This document shows, one piece after another, positions 22,356 through 29,448 of a stretch of DNA of 34,580 nt. Made by a program: the position numbers and the translations under genes. The stretch's first letter is position 1. Every line of letters begins with the position of its first letter. The notes under the pieces were generated by a model. The model saw only the letters and a program-made list of their open reading frames with translations. It had not been told where the DNA came from and ran no database searches. Source of the DNA: a virus; the IMG/VR virus record IMGVR_UViG_3300043446_005158, positions 1 to 34,580 of that record; one strand, written 5' to 3'.

Positions 22356-22371
22356 TTACATCTAGCCTCCT
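22356..22371 (-). promoter_or_regulatory. Strong Shine-Dalgarno facing an ATG-TAA start-stop element
   Basis: On the minus strand AGGAGG (22371-22366) is followed by CTAG and then ATGTAA (22361-22356), a start codon directly followed by a stop. The fibre gene's own ATG is ten bases further on (22346). Ribosomes loaded at this site could re-initiate at the fibre gene. Confidence 0.4.
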
Positions 22372-22410
22372 AATCTCGATTCTACATCCTGCAAGGACTA
22401 AGATCGGATA

Positions 22411-22773
22411 TTAAATTGATTTTACTCCCGGTGTAAGGCGAACTGGTGCGTTTTTCCTATGCCGAGCTGAAACACGTTTAACAGCCGAGATCGAGATATT
22501 CAAAATCTCAGAAACCTTGCGGCAGCTGTGACCTGCGTCCAGCAAGTTACAAACTTCTTTTGCCCTCCAGGTGTTCATACACCGGTTATCGATTCGGCGA
22601 CGCAGTTCTTTTAACTGAGTGTCATTAACGCCCGAATGTAAAATCTGGCGGACACGTTCAGCGCTGATTTTAAAGAGGGCGGCCAGTTCACGGTACGACT
22701 TGCCCTCCATATACATCTCATAAAGCTGTTGGAATCGATACTCGCGCTGAGCTTCGGTCAGGGTCTCTGACAT
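22411..22773 (-). CDS. Double helix-turn-helix DNA-binding protein
   Basis: 120 aa with two HTH units. The first (about 26-48) is GKSYRELAALFKISAERVRQIL, close to sigma-factor region 4 / Trp-repressor-type HTHs. The second (about 79-103) is GHSCRKVSEILNISISAVKRVS, of the resolvase/LuxR-like type. In between lies a basic stretch (LKELRRRIDNR). Likely a phage transcription regulator. It is the first gene leftward of the AT-rich control region apart from a small ORF, opposite the rightward regulator-rich operon, a position like that of a switch protein. Ends in RLTPGVKSI. Function inferred from the motif; targets unknown. Confidence 0.8.
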   Translation of the reverse strand: MSETLTEAQREYRFQQLYEMYMEGKSYRELAALFKISAERVRQILHSGVNDTQLKELRRRIDNRCMNTWRAKEVCNLLDAGHSCRKVSEILNISISAVKRVSARHRKNAPVRLTPGVKSI

Positions 22774-22805
22774 TTTAAAAATTTAAGTTGATGTGAATGT
22801 GAATC

Positions 22806-22979
22806 CTACCCCCTACGTGTGCGCGCGTCAAGGGCAGGGTGCTGAAAACCCTCCTCAGCGAGCTGCCAGGCGGGTATGTTCCATTCTAAAGCACGTCGAC
22901 GGCACTCAGCCCAAAATTCGGCATCAGGGCTCTCATTCGCAGGAGAAGGCAGGTCAGTCAAAGTCGTCACAGGGAACAC
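22806..22979 (-). CDS. Small protein, 57 aa, leftward from the control region
   Basis: GTG 22979 (or GTG 22970, three codons later) opens a frame with a convincing protein pattern: TTLTDLPSPANESPDAEFW, AECRRRALEWNIPAWQLAEEG, then FQHPALDARTRRG. The acidic, Pro-rich start followed by an amphipathic helix and a Trp-containing turn is like small ORFs I associate with picocyanobacterial phages. A + strand frame covers the same bases (22793-23086) but reads as low-complexity basic sequence and is considered the shadow. Function unknown. Confidence 0.5.
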   Translation of the reverse strand: MFPVTTLTDLPSPANESPDAEFWAECRRRALEWNIPAWQLAEEGFQHPALDARTRRG

Positions 22980-23331
22980 CTAAGGTGTGTTATGCACAAA
23001 TATTAACAGACAACCTTAAGAATTACCAAAAACACCGGAACCCACGCTGGATTCGTGCTCGACTGACCGGAAAAAAAAGTTTTTAAGGAGGTCGATATAA
23101 CGTGAATTGCGTGTCTGCGGAGATTTATAAATATATTTAAAATTAAATTAGGTAATAGTATGCGTACGCGACCGACACCCTAATTAAATAACGTAACTAA
23201 GCCGCTAAGCCGAGACTCAAGTGCGACAGGCAAGTTGCGTTAAGTAGCCCTCTTAAGAGAAAAAGTAATTAGAAGGGTCAAGGTTCACCGTGCTATCCTT
23301 GGGTGAACACCGTGCAACTTGGTGTACGTCT
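22980..23331. promoter_or_regulatory. AT-rich divergent control region
   Basis: About 350 bases without a convincing gene between leftward and rightward units. It is AT-rich around 23120-23200 (runs of ATATTTAAAATTAAATTAG). It holds palindromes GCGTACGC (about 23163-23170) and CTCTTAAGAG (23250-23259), and an A8 tract. At the right end lie an inverted repeat GTTCACC (23283-23289) / GGTGAAC (23302-23308) and a direct repeat CACCGTGC (23286 and 23308, 22 bases apart). This is just ahead of ATG 23332 and covers an alternative GTG at 23290. The arrangement is that of operators around early promoters. Confidence 0.5.
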
Positions 23332-23991
23332 ATGTTCAACCCCATACTGGTCTCAGTGCTGGGCTTACTGGTCCAAACGCCGGTTGAGCCCTCCAAAGGC
23401 CCAATCTCAAAGCTCTACACCTTGGACTCATTCCAAGTCGTCGAGCGCGGCGATGTCTCGAGTCTGGACTGCAAATGCGGCCGCCACGAAACCATCCACG
23501 TGGCGACAAGCGACCTAGAACGGTCCCACCCCGTCCTCGGGGTCTACGCCTGTCCGATCTGCCTAGAGGAGCTGCGGGCCGCCCGTAGCCCATCGGATAA
23601 GGTCGCCGTCTGGTTCAAGCAGAATCGGTTGGCCTTGACGCCCGATCAGCACATTTATCTGCCTTGTACCTTTGCCCGTCTTGTCGATTCTACAGATAAG
23701 ACAATTATGAGACCAAGGCGATTCGTGTATGCCAAATTCCACAACGTCGCTCTCTCTGATGCCGATAAAATTCTGACAACCTGCGGAGATCCAGAATGTG
23801 TTAATCCGTATCACATGATGCTGACCGCAAGCCCAGCTACTAAAGTCACACCTGAAATGCGAGAGGACGTCAAAACATGGGTGGCCCGCAAGATACGAAA
23901 CAAAACCATTCAGGAAATGCTGAAATCGAAATACAACAGGGACTTGTCGCTTCGAAAGATCACGAATATAAAAAAATCTGTGCTTGCATAA
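23332..23991 (+). CDS. HNH-derived zinc protein, catalytic His missing (second copy)
   Basis: 219 aa from ATG 23332 (the GTG at 23290 lies inside operator-like repeats). The N-terminal part has possible zinc ligands: DCKCGRHETIH (about 46-56) and YACPIC (about 72-77). The second half follows the degenerate HNH layout: LPCTFARL, basic strands RRFVYAKFHNV, then LTTCGDPECVNPYHM. The position of the catalytic His before CGDPEC is Thr, so cleavage is unlikely. A C-terminal helical part (MREDVKTWVARKIRNKTIQEML, then LSLRKITNIKKSV) resembles an HTH. It shares the CxNPYH motif with the proteins at 3549 and 24631. First gene of the rightward operon from the control region, so probably a regulator; this is inference. 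Confidence 0.75.
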   Translation: MFNPILVSVLGLLVQTPVEPSKGPISKLYTLDSFQVVERGDVSSLDCKCGRHETIHVATSDLERSHPVLGVYACPICLEELRAARSPSDKVAVWFKQNRLALTPDQHIYLPCTFARLVDSTDKTIMRPRRFVYAKFHNVALSDADKILTTCGDPECVNPYHMMLTASPATKVTPEMREDVKTWVARKIRNKTIQEMLKSKYNRDLSLRKITNIKKSVLA

Positions 23992-24209
23992 GGCATTACG
24001 GAGATTTAATCGGTCTGCTAGCATCAGACCAACCGTTGTCTACAGCAGACCTAATCGGAAATCTCGGAGCTTCTAAACTCAAAATCTTACGAGATTTAAA
24101 TCGACTCATTAAGTACGATTTGGTCATCAAAATTTCATTTGAACACCACGTGCTGTATTGCGTCAACGGCCGTTTCAACACTCTGATTAAGCAAATTTTA
24201 GAATTATGA
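23877..24209 (+). CDS. Winged-helix DNA-binding protein
   Basis: 110 aa; the only canonical start in frame is ATG 23877, 115 bases inside the previous gene, so the first 35 residues have constrained composition and the start is uncertain. Residues about 42-105 form a winged-helix pattern: IGLLASDQPLSTADLIGNLG (helices 1-2), ASKLKILRDLNRLIKYDLV (recognition helix), then wing strands IKISFEHHVLYCVN, and a final helix FNTLIKQILEL. This resembles small phage or archaeal-like transcription regulators. The stop overlaps the next gene as ATGA (24206-24209). Likely a regulator acting with the adjacent zinc proteins. Confidence 0.7.
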   Translation: MGGPQDTKQNHSGNAEIEIQQGLVASKDHEYKKICACIRHYGDLIGLLASDQPLSTADLIGNLGASKLKILRDLNRLIKYDLVIKISFEHHVLYCVNGRFNTLIKQILEL

Positions 24210-24634
24210 CCACTGCTACGCCTATTAAGCCCAGCCTCTGGGACGCTAAATACGTTATCGAGAATCTCCCTGCGTGGATCTACTCCGATAACAAGCAACC
24301 TGAATCTATCGAAGAGTGCAAAGCTAAAATTTCATCCACGGAGTACACAATCCGAGATATCGAGCTTCAAATCGAGATTCGCGAGCTGGAGCTAAAGACT
24401 GGAAGCAGTCGGCACAACAGCAGTTTTGAGTTTGATCGCTGGAAAACGCAAGCTCTGCGGGCGAAACAGACACACCTTTATCTTCTTAACGCCCATAAGT
24501 ACTGGTTGATGCTGAACGAAAGCAAAACAACCGAAACGTCAGAAAAAGATATTCGTAAAACTGTGGAAAAGCTCATTGAACTGTTGATCGAAGAGCCTGA
24601 TGATTTCGTTACTCAGCTTGAAAGCCTGCTGTGA
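24206..24634 (+). CDS. Hypothetical coiled-coil protein
   Basis: 142 aa, coupled by ATGA to the winged-helix gene and by GTGA to the next. After a short N-terminal region (PSLWDAKYVIENLPAWIYSD) comes a long helix (ECKAKISSTEYTIRDIELQIEIRELELKT, about 38-66) with heptads. A second helix (WKTQALRAKQTHLYLLNAHKYWLML, about 79-103) and a third (DIRKTVEKLIELLIEEPDDFV) follow. No catalytic motif. The operon neighbours are DNA-binding proteins, so it may bridge or dimerise them; unproven. Confidence 0.7.
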   Translation: MTTATPIKPSLWDAKYVIENLPAWIYSDNKQPESIEECKAKISSTEYTIRDIELQIEIRELELKTGSSRHNSSFEFDRWKTQALRAKQTHLYLLNAHKYWLMLNESKTTETSEKDIRKTVEKLIELLIEEPDDFVTQLESLL

Positions 24635-25056
24635 CCTGCATAAAAAATGAGTCTCACAAAAAGACTGACACAGTTTGCCAAGACTGTCTTAAAGAAATTG
24701 ATCTAGATCCGGTATTTCCGTGTCTAGATGACATAAAACCTGAATTGAGAGCTGTTCTCACTCAACTGACTCTTCAGAATCAAGACCTTTACGAGTGTTG
24801 GAAATCATCGTTTACGCACTTGAGATTAGAAGGTAAGAGATTAAAAATCGCAAATGTTTACTACGCTTTCTTTAAAGCTGATATCGGTAACAACACTCTG
24901 AAACGAACCTGCGGAACTATCGGATGCGTAAATCCTTATCACCACAGATCACGCTTCGAGGCGTCCGACATAAGACAAAGGGTCAGAAGCGGATTTAACA
25001 ACAAATTAAAATTTGTAGAAGATTTATCTAATGCAGAATGGATGAGACTACCTTAG
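24631..25056 (+). CDS. HNH-derived zinc protein, catalytic His missing (third copy)
   Basis: 141 aa, GTG start overlapping the previous stop (GTGA, 24631-24634). An N-terminal CxxC (TVCQDCLKEIDLD, about 16-19) and a second block fit the window's degenerate HNH family: ECWKSSFTHLRLEGKRLKIANVYYAFF, then LKRTCGTIGCVNPYHH. The His that would act as general base is replaced by Arg two positions before the TC. The CVNPYH signature is shared with 3549 and 23332. The C-terminus (EASDIRQRVRSGFNNKLKFVEDL) is basic-helical. A DNA-binding, non-cutting role is likely from the missing residue. It is the last of three proteins of this kind and ends the first coupled part of the operon. Confidence 0.75.
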   Translation: MTCIKNESHKKTDTVCQDCLKEIDLDPVFPCLDDIKPELRAVLTQLTLQNQDLYECWKSSFTHLRLEGKRLKIANVYYAFFKADIGNNTLKRTCGTIGCVNPYHHRSRFEASDIRQRVRSGFNNKLKFVEDLSNAEWMRLP

Positions 25057-25196
25057 ACTCAACTCGCTGCGTCTGGTAAGAACGGCCCTTACGCAGTATC
25101 TTGGGAGGTAGTCGTAGTTTTTGTCGTTTCCTACGACTTGTAAACGAACCGCATTGCCGGGTACCCGGTGATGGGGCGGCCTCCCTACCATTTCCC
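25057..25196 (+). promoter_or_regulatory. Structured leader upstream of the HTH gene at 25197
   Basis: 140 bases with no gene but several inverted repeats. AGTCGTAG / CTACGACT (25113-25139 region) encloses a T-rich loop. A shorter GTAAG / CTTAC hairpin lies near 25077-25095. A perfect palindrome CCGGGTACCCGG is at 25157-25168. These could form leader RNA structure or operators controlling the following genes. No known riboswitch class was recognised. Confidence 0.4.
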
Positions 25197-25532
25197 ATGA
25201 CTCTCGACATCACAAAAGATCTTAAAAAACTGATTGAAGTCCTCACCAACATCGACACCAGTCTTCAAATTATTTCAAATGCAAAAGCAAACAAGGTCAC
25301 CACAGCGTTTGTTAGTAAAAAAGCTATTGCTTCGAGGCTCAACGTCGCTCCTGTGGTTATCGATAAACTTATTCATACTGGCATTGCAAGCGGCGGTACT
25401 GCTGGTTTGGTTGAAGGCCGTCATTACTGCAAGCTTGACCCGGCGGAAACCAATACCTCCGCATTCCTCTTTGATGCGACTAAAGTCTTGGAATCAGCGT
25501 GGCAGAACTTCACCAACTATCAAAATGGCTAA
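25197..25532 (+). CDS. Small HTH-type DNA-binding protein
   Basis: 111 aa from ATG 25197, after the structured leader; upstream codons in frame lie in the hairpin region and are not chosen. TLDITKDLKKLIEVLTNIDTSLQIISNA is a helical N-terminus. VTTAFVSKKAIASRLNVAPVVIDKLIHTG (about 39-67) looks like an HTH of the MerR/excisionase type. GLVEGRHYCKLDPAE and a short C-terminal helix follow. It may bind operators in this operon. It overlaps the next gene by eight bases. Family not named with certainty. Confidence 0.65.
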   Translation: MTLDITKDLKKLIEVLTNIDTSLQIISNAKANKVTTAFVSKKAIASRLNVAPVVIDKLIHTGIASGGTAGLVEGRHYCKLDPAETNTSAFLFDATKVLESAWQNFTNYQNG

Positions 25533-25947
25533 CTCCAAAGAACGCGACAAACTTGCTAAAGATCTGTTCGGTAAGTCAGAAGTAAAGAACCGTATCGGTC
25601 TTAATACGGCCAAAATGATAACAGGGGACATCGTGACCCTGTATCAAGAATTTCGGAAGGCATCCGGCGCGGGAGCTCTGTGCTTCAATCCCGCTAAGCC
25701 AGATCAAAGCGTGTACATGACAGTAGCGGACTTAAAAACGGATATGGCGTTAGCAGAAGAAATGTGTGACGCGGATACAGCAAAGTTTTTATCGGAAGCT
25801 ATCGGTCTTGTTCAGAAAGTAGGGAGTAAAGAGGATAAAGCTTTGGTCCTCTTAGCCTCTCGATACGGGATAAGTGCCCACGTGATCGATTTAGACGAAG
25901 CAAATTCTCGACTCGACGGGATCGCTGATGCCGCAAGTCGCGACTGA
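25525..25947 (+). CDS. Hypothetical protein, 140 aa
   Basis: Starts MANSKERDKLAKDLFGKSEVK at ATG 25525, overlapping the previous stop by eight bases; a longer frame to 25234 lies in the shadow of the HTH gene. The sequence is largely helical: LNTAKMITGDIVTLYQEFRKASG, then MTVADLKTDMALAEEM, then DTAKFLSEAIGLVQKVG and EDKALVLLASRYGISAHVID. No motif recognised. Overlaps the methyltransferase-like gene by 20 bases, so it belongs to the same transcript and may be translated in fixed ratio with it. Confidence 0.7.
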   Translation: MANSKERDKLAKDLFGKSEVKNRIGLNTAKMITGDIVTLYQEFRKASGAGALCFNPAKPDQSVYMTVADLKTDMALAEEMCDADTAKFLSEAIGLVQKVGSKEDKALVLLASRYGISAHVIDLDEANSRLDGIADAASRD

Positions 25948-26506
25948 TTTCGTCTCTCCGCCAGACGTAATCGGAATCACATCTGCGTTTTTCGGAGGCC
26001 GCGTCGAGTTAGACCCGGCTTCCAGCAAATCCGCGAACACTTTAATAAACGCAGATCGTTATTTCACTGCGGAAGATAACGGTCTTCGGCAAAAGTGGGA
26101 AGCTAAAAACGTATATTTATATCCGCCCAGGGACAGCCTGACTTACGACGAACAACCGCCCGATTCCAGCGTTTTCCGCAGAAAAAAGCGTTTCGTCAAG
26201 TCAGCTCAACGCGTGTGGTTGGAGGAGTGCTATCGGCAGTATCTAAGAAACAATTTTGAGGAAGCCATTATCTTTCTAACCTCGACAGAAGTTGCATTAA
26301 TAACCACGCAGAAGATCGGTTTAGACCTTCCTATGTGTGTTTTAAAAGAGAAACCTGTGCTTCACTTAGATACGCCAGATCTTCCAAAAATAACTAACAC
26401 ACGATGTTACGGATTTATCTTATATATGCCTGAATCAACTAAACCAGAAAAAAGAGTCAGGGACTTTATTGAATTCTATAGTCCTCTGGGGCGCGTATAT
26501 TACTGA
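25928..26506 (+). CDS. Phage Dam-like N6-adenine methyltransferase fold with altered catalytic motif
   Basis: 192 aa. The N-terminus matches phage Dam (DNA_N6-adenine methyltransferase) architecture: FVSPPDVIGITSAFFGGRVELDPASSKSANTLI (8-40), with LDPAS as the SAM-binding region, then RYFTAEDNGLRQKW (44-57) and NVYLYPPRDS (61-70). In active relatives the last motif reads xNPPYxx; here it is YPPR, lacking the Asn and Tyr. The rest (WLEECYRQYLRNN, EAIIFLTSTEVALITT, RCYGFILYMP) follows the usual order. So it may not methylate adenine, or it has changed specificity. Last gene of the rightward operon; its end overlaps the convergent gene by 41 bases. Confidence 0.75.
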   Translation: MPQVATDFVSPPDVIGITSAFFGGRVELDPASSKSANTLINADRYFTAEDNGLRQKWEAKNVYLYPPRDSLTYDEQPPDSSVFRRKKRFVKSAQRVWLEECYRQYLRNNFEEAIIFLTSTEVALITTQKIGLDLPMCVLKEKPVLHLDTPDLPKITNTRCYGFILYMPESTKPEKRVRDFIEFYSPLGRVYY

Positions 26507-26771
26507 GAAAACGTGCGGTCCCGAAATTGTCATTCGGGCCGTAAGCATCTCGCTCAGCAAATCCGAGACCCACGGGGGTGGATTTAGATTTACCTGAGAG
26601 CCTTTCTCTCTCTAAGCGTTGACGCCGTTCGCTCGGGCCTTCCGACCAGACCTTACCGGCCATACGAATAACATCGCGGCTTCGATAGCGGTAATCGTGT
26701 TTCGCAAAAGGAGCTTCGCTGTGAAACCTGACCTTTCGTTCGTGTTTTGACTCTTTTATGTCGTCAGACAT
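26466..26771 (-). CDS. Small basic hypothetical protein
   Basis: 101 aa beginning MSDDIKESKHERKVRFHSEAP, with a strongly basic middle (RSRDVIRMAGKVWSEGPSERRQRLERERLSGK). The C-terminal half is aromatic and acidic and ends NIRAPEDYRIQ. The start overlaps the upstream gene by eight bases; the end overlaps the convergent Dam-like gene by 41 bases. Probably a virion-associated or assembly protein from its place at the end of a minus-strand structural unit. No recognised domain. Confidence 0.65.
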   Translation of the reverse strand: MSDDIKESKHERKVRFHSEAPFAKHDYRYRSRDVIRMAGKVWSEGPSERRQRLERERLSGKSKSTPVGLGFAERDAYGPNDNFGTARFLSNIRAPEDYRIQ

Positions 26772-27297
26772 TGTATGTATATAGTTGCTTCATGGATTCC
26801 ACGTCGCTCGTAACTGTAGGCGGATTACTCGCGTAGGACATAAACGTCTGATTAAGCAGATTATTAAAGGCAGGATCTTCCGCTATTTTTTGGAACTGTG
26901 TGATGGGTGCAGATAACGCTGCGTATAACCGAGCACTTCCGGCTTGACTTGCTTGGTTCAGTCGATTGGTGTAATCGCTCAAACTCGAAGACAACATACC
27001 TGCAAACCGTTTTGCTGATTGTGAAGCAAGTAAGTTCGGATCGTATTGAGCTAATTGTCGACTGTACTGGCTGCCGATATCACCGATCGTCTTGTAAAAA
27101 TCTTGCGAAAGTTGCGTAGTGGCCTTCTTAGGCCCCATCGGAGCCAGGTTGCTTATAGCTTGTTGTTGTTTATTCGCTCGTTTTTTTAATCTCTGATTTT
27201 GACGCCGTAAAGCAACGATAGTCCGCTTCTGAATATCGCGTGCGGTATTTACTGAAGCTTGAGCACGCTCAGCAGGACTAGGACCGAATAAACCCAT
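26764..27297 (-). CDS. Putative virion-associated helical protein
   Basis: 177 aa. Starts ATG overlapping the transglycosylase stop as TAATG. The N-terminus ([20 protein letters not shown]) resembles starts of phage internal or head-to-tail proteins. Basic helix (RRQNQRLKKRANKQQQAISN) and Gln/Ser-rich helices follow (YSRQLAQYDPNLLASQSAKRF, then LSDYTNRLNQASQAG). No membrane segment. Position after the transglycosylase fits an ejection or internal virion protein; support is contextual. Confidence 0.65.
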   Translation of the reverse strand: MGLFGPSPAERAQASVNTARDIQKRTIVALRRQNQRLKKRANKQQQAISNLAPMGPKKATTQLSQDFYKTIGDIGSQYSRQLAQYDPNLLASQSAKRFAGMLSSSLSDYTNRLNQASQAGSARLYAALSAPITQFQKIAEDPAFNNLLNQTFMSYASNPPTVTSDVESMKQLYTYNV

Positions 27298-28616
27298 TAT
27301 CCGAAAGGTGCTTGGCCTCGCTTAATTCTACCAGCAACAATATCTCTTATCCGCAGGATTTCTGGGCTAGCTGTAGAAGCTCCGGGATCAAAGAAGTCCA
27401 TAGAAATGTGAGGACCCGTAGCGCGACCTGTAGTCCCTTGTAAACCAAGAGGCGTGCCCGCCGCTAAACGCATACCGGGCTTTAGATTCGGATTGATTTC
27501 GTTAAAGTGAGCAATCAAGGTGTCGAAAGGTTTACCCTCAGGAGTAACACCTCGAAGCTCAACATAGTTACCGTACCCACGGCCGCCTGGACCTCGATTA
27601 GCGGCGTTAGGTTCGCGAACGACTTTTAAAACCTGAGCATTAAAAGGCGTCGCAAACATCGCGTTAGCCCCTCCCGCAAGCGCAAAATCCAAGCCAGGTT
27701 CGCCCGTGGCATCGACGGCAGAGGTGACAACAGCATTCGGATACGAAATACCTCCGCCAGTTTTAGCAAAACCTTGACCCGGTTTAGCCCCTGTCTGGGT
27801 ATTAACACCAGCAGCTTGCGCCGTCTGACTCACGGCCACGTCGTTGAGTGTTCGTTCAATCTGAGAAGCCTCTGCGTTATATGCCGTCTGCTGCTGCCTG
27901 AGCTCCAAGATGTTTTTAGCTAATGTTGATGGATCTAAACCTACTTGCTGCGTCGATTCGGCTAGCTTGCTGATCGACTGCGACTCCAGAACATCCGCTT
28001 CATCCTCGTAGCCGGCATCCGCCAATTCAGCGGCACGGTTTTGGAGCTGTATAGCTTCGGCTGCGCTGGTTGGTGTCCCCAAACCTTCGACAGCTGAACG
28101 CAGCAGCAGACCTTTCAAAGCGCCGCGAAGGTCGAATCGGGGAAGTTGAATGCGTTGCGCGGCATTAGCAGGAGCTGGAACAGGGGCTGGAGTTTGCGCC
28201 GGGCCGCGGGGAGCCATCATGCCCCCCGTAGGAACAGCGGTCCCGCCTAAAATTTTGGTTACGTAATTTCTCGTCTCTTTAAAAGGCGGAATACCCCCGT
28301 ATCTTTCCACGTTGCCGGGGCCTGCGTTATACGCAGCCAGAGCTTTGGGATACGACCCGAAACGTTTTAATTGCTGACTGAGGTACCTAGCACTTCCTGT
28401 TATGTTTTGAACCGGGTCTGACGGATCAGACACACCAAGGCCCCGAGCAGTCGCAGGCATCAACTGACCCAGTCCTTGCGCTCCGGCAGGACTAACAGCG
28501 GCGGGGTTCCACCCAGACTCTGTAGTTATAAGGCGCTCAAAAATAGCCGGATTAACACCAAAATCACGGGCTTTTTGCCTAGCGATTTGCTTAAGTTGCT
28601 CTGTGGTGTACGGCAT
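27297..28616 (-). CDS. Virion lytic transglycosylase with degenerate M23-like domain
   Basis: 439 aa. Residues about 10-125 are a soluble lytic transglycosylase (SLT) domain: [20 protein letters not shown] with catalytic Glu33, [14 protein letters not shown], and [15 protein letters not shown] Pro/Ala linker and helical region (about 130-280) follow. Residues about 295-420 follow the M23 LytM layout ([41 protein letters not shown]). However, the HxGxD motif reads EPGLD, and the HxH motif reads HIS. Two zinc ligands are therefore changed, and peptidase activity is doubtful. Such proteins usually ride in the virion and open the cell wall during DNA entry. Confidence in the transglycosylase is high. 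Confidence 0.88.
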   Translation of the reverse strand: MPYTTEQLKQIARQKARDFGVNPAIFERLITTESGWNPAAVSPAGAQGLGQLMPATARGLGVSDPSDPVQNITGSARYLSQQLKRFGSYPKALAAYNAGPGNVERYGGIPPFKETRNYVTKILGGTAVPTGGMMAPRGPAQTPAPVPAPANAAQRIQLPRFDLRGALKGLLLRSAVEGLGTPTSAAEAIQLQNRAAELADAGYEDEADVLESQSISKLAESTQQVGLDPSTLAKNILELRQQQTAYNAEASQIERTLNDVAVSQTAQAAGVNTQTGAKPGQGFAKTGGGISYPNAVVTSAVDATGEPGLDFALAGGANAMFATPFNAQVLKVVREPNAANRGPGGRGYGNYVELRGVTPEGKPFDTLIAHFNEINPNLKPGMRLAAGTPLGLQGTTGRATGPHISMDFFDPGASTASPEILRIRDIVAGRIKRGQAPFG

Positions 28617-28685
28617 GTTTTAAATTGTCGCCTAGAAGATGAGAACCGCAGGGATATGATCCGCTAATTTTAGTTTAATCTTTGC

Positions 28686-28940
28686 TCAACTTTCTTTCAG
28701 TTCTTCGTCATCAAATAACTTCATATTTGTATCCACGGCGATACCTACTTCGGCCATTACGGTTTTGTACGCCCTTTCTCGGCAAATCAACTTAAACACT
28801 TTATCCCAGAGATAATTATCGCGATCCTTACTATGCAATGTGTGAGCTTTAGTACGAATGCGTGTAAGTACGAACTCGTCTTCTAGCGTCAAACCGCAGG
28901 CTAAGTTCCCTGTGTGCTCCGAATCACGCTTGGAGGCCAT
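28686..28940 (-). CDS. Small helical protein, weakly NblA-like
   Basis: 84 aa. After a variable start (MASKRDSEHTGNLACG) it reads LTLEDEFVLTRIRTKAHTL, then KDRDNYLWDKVFKLICRERAYKTVMAEVG. The opening LTLEDEF followed by R and a second amphipathic helix with basic residues recalls NblA's LSLEQEF plus K/R-N-L-I helix, and the product at 5605-5853. The central similarity is poor and the terminal part differs, so I do not assign a function. It stands alone with AT-rich flanks, as accessory genes do. Confidence 0.55.
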   Translation of the reverse strand: MASKRDSEHTGNLACGLTLEDEFVLTRIRTKAHTLHSKDRDNYLWDKVFKLICRERAYKTVMAEVGIAVDTNMKLFDDEELKES

Positions 28941-29050
28941 GTGCCGGCTGCCGATACTCAGAGTCTAACTCCCAGTATCTCCGTATCACATTATTTCGAA
29001 AAATAGAAGCTTTCGTTATGCGCTATAAATAAAATGGAAACACATTGTAC

Positions 29051-29299
29051 TCACCATGACTTACAACTCCAGTAACCCGGAGTCAATTTGCTCTTCTTCT
29101 CGTCACAGCTATGACGCGAACGAAAAGCTCGGCGTCGATCTGGTTCGTTACTACGGTTTTCCATATCGGGATCACCAAAGCGCACTAAACGCACAGTGTC
29201 CCCTTCCTTGGCTGCCACGGAGAATTCTTTACCGCTCTGAACGTCTCGTTTGGGGACGTTGTAGTTTTTAAAAATTTCCCCAGCGATACGAATAGCCAT
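29051..29299 (-). CDS. Conserved phage-type basic protein, 82 aa
   Basis: Start ATG 29299 gives MAIRIAGEIFKNYNVPKRDV; a longer frame to 29353 is not needed. The C-terminal part VRFGDPDMENRSNEPDRR, AFRSRHSCDEKKSKLTPG, YWSCKSW follows a motif (FGDPxM...P..R..FraRH.Cd......yWsCkxW) that I recall in phage proteins next to structural genes; role uncertain, perhaps assembly. Two Cys plus His may bind metal. The + strand frame on the same bases is a shadow. Start codons here and of a 21-codon + frame form CATATG. Function open. Confidence 0.7.
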   Translation of the reverse strand: MAIRIAGEIFKNYNVPKRDVQSGKEFSVAAKEGDTVRLVRFGDPDMENRSNEPDRRRAFRSRHSCDEKKSKLTPGYWSCKSW

Positions 29300-29448
29300 A
29301 TGGACACAGAATCTAACAATATTGTAAATACTACAACGCTTCACACAGCTCAACAGAAACCTTAAGAGTACATGAACTCCTCCACACAGGACTACGCAGA
29401 GCAGAAAAAGCTCTATAGTGTCCTCTGTAATTCATCTTCTATATCGTC

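Noticed and set aside
22793-23086. Plus-strand ORF of 97 codons at the control region
   Set aside because: It reads as basic low-complexity sequence, and the opposite strand holds a much more protein-like small frame (22806-22979).
29056-29271. Plus-strand ORF of 71 codons
   Set aside because: It lies fully antisense to the motif-bearing protein at 29051-29299 and has no recognisable pattern.
29300-29448. Two tiny + strand frames (ATG 29300, 21 codons; ATG 29372, 33 codons) before the excisionase-like gene
   Set aside because: They have no ribosome site or family pattern; they may be leader peptides but the sequence gives too little support.
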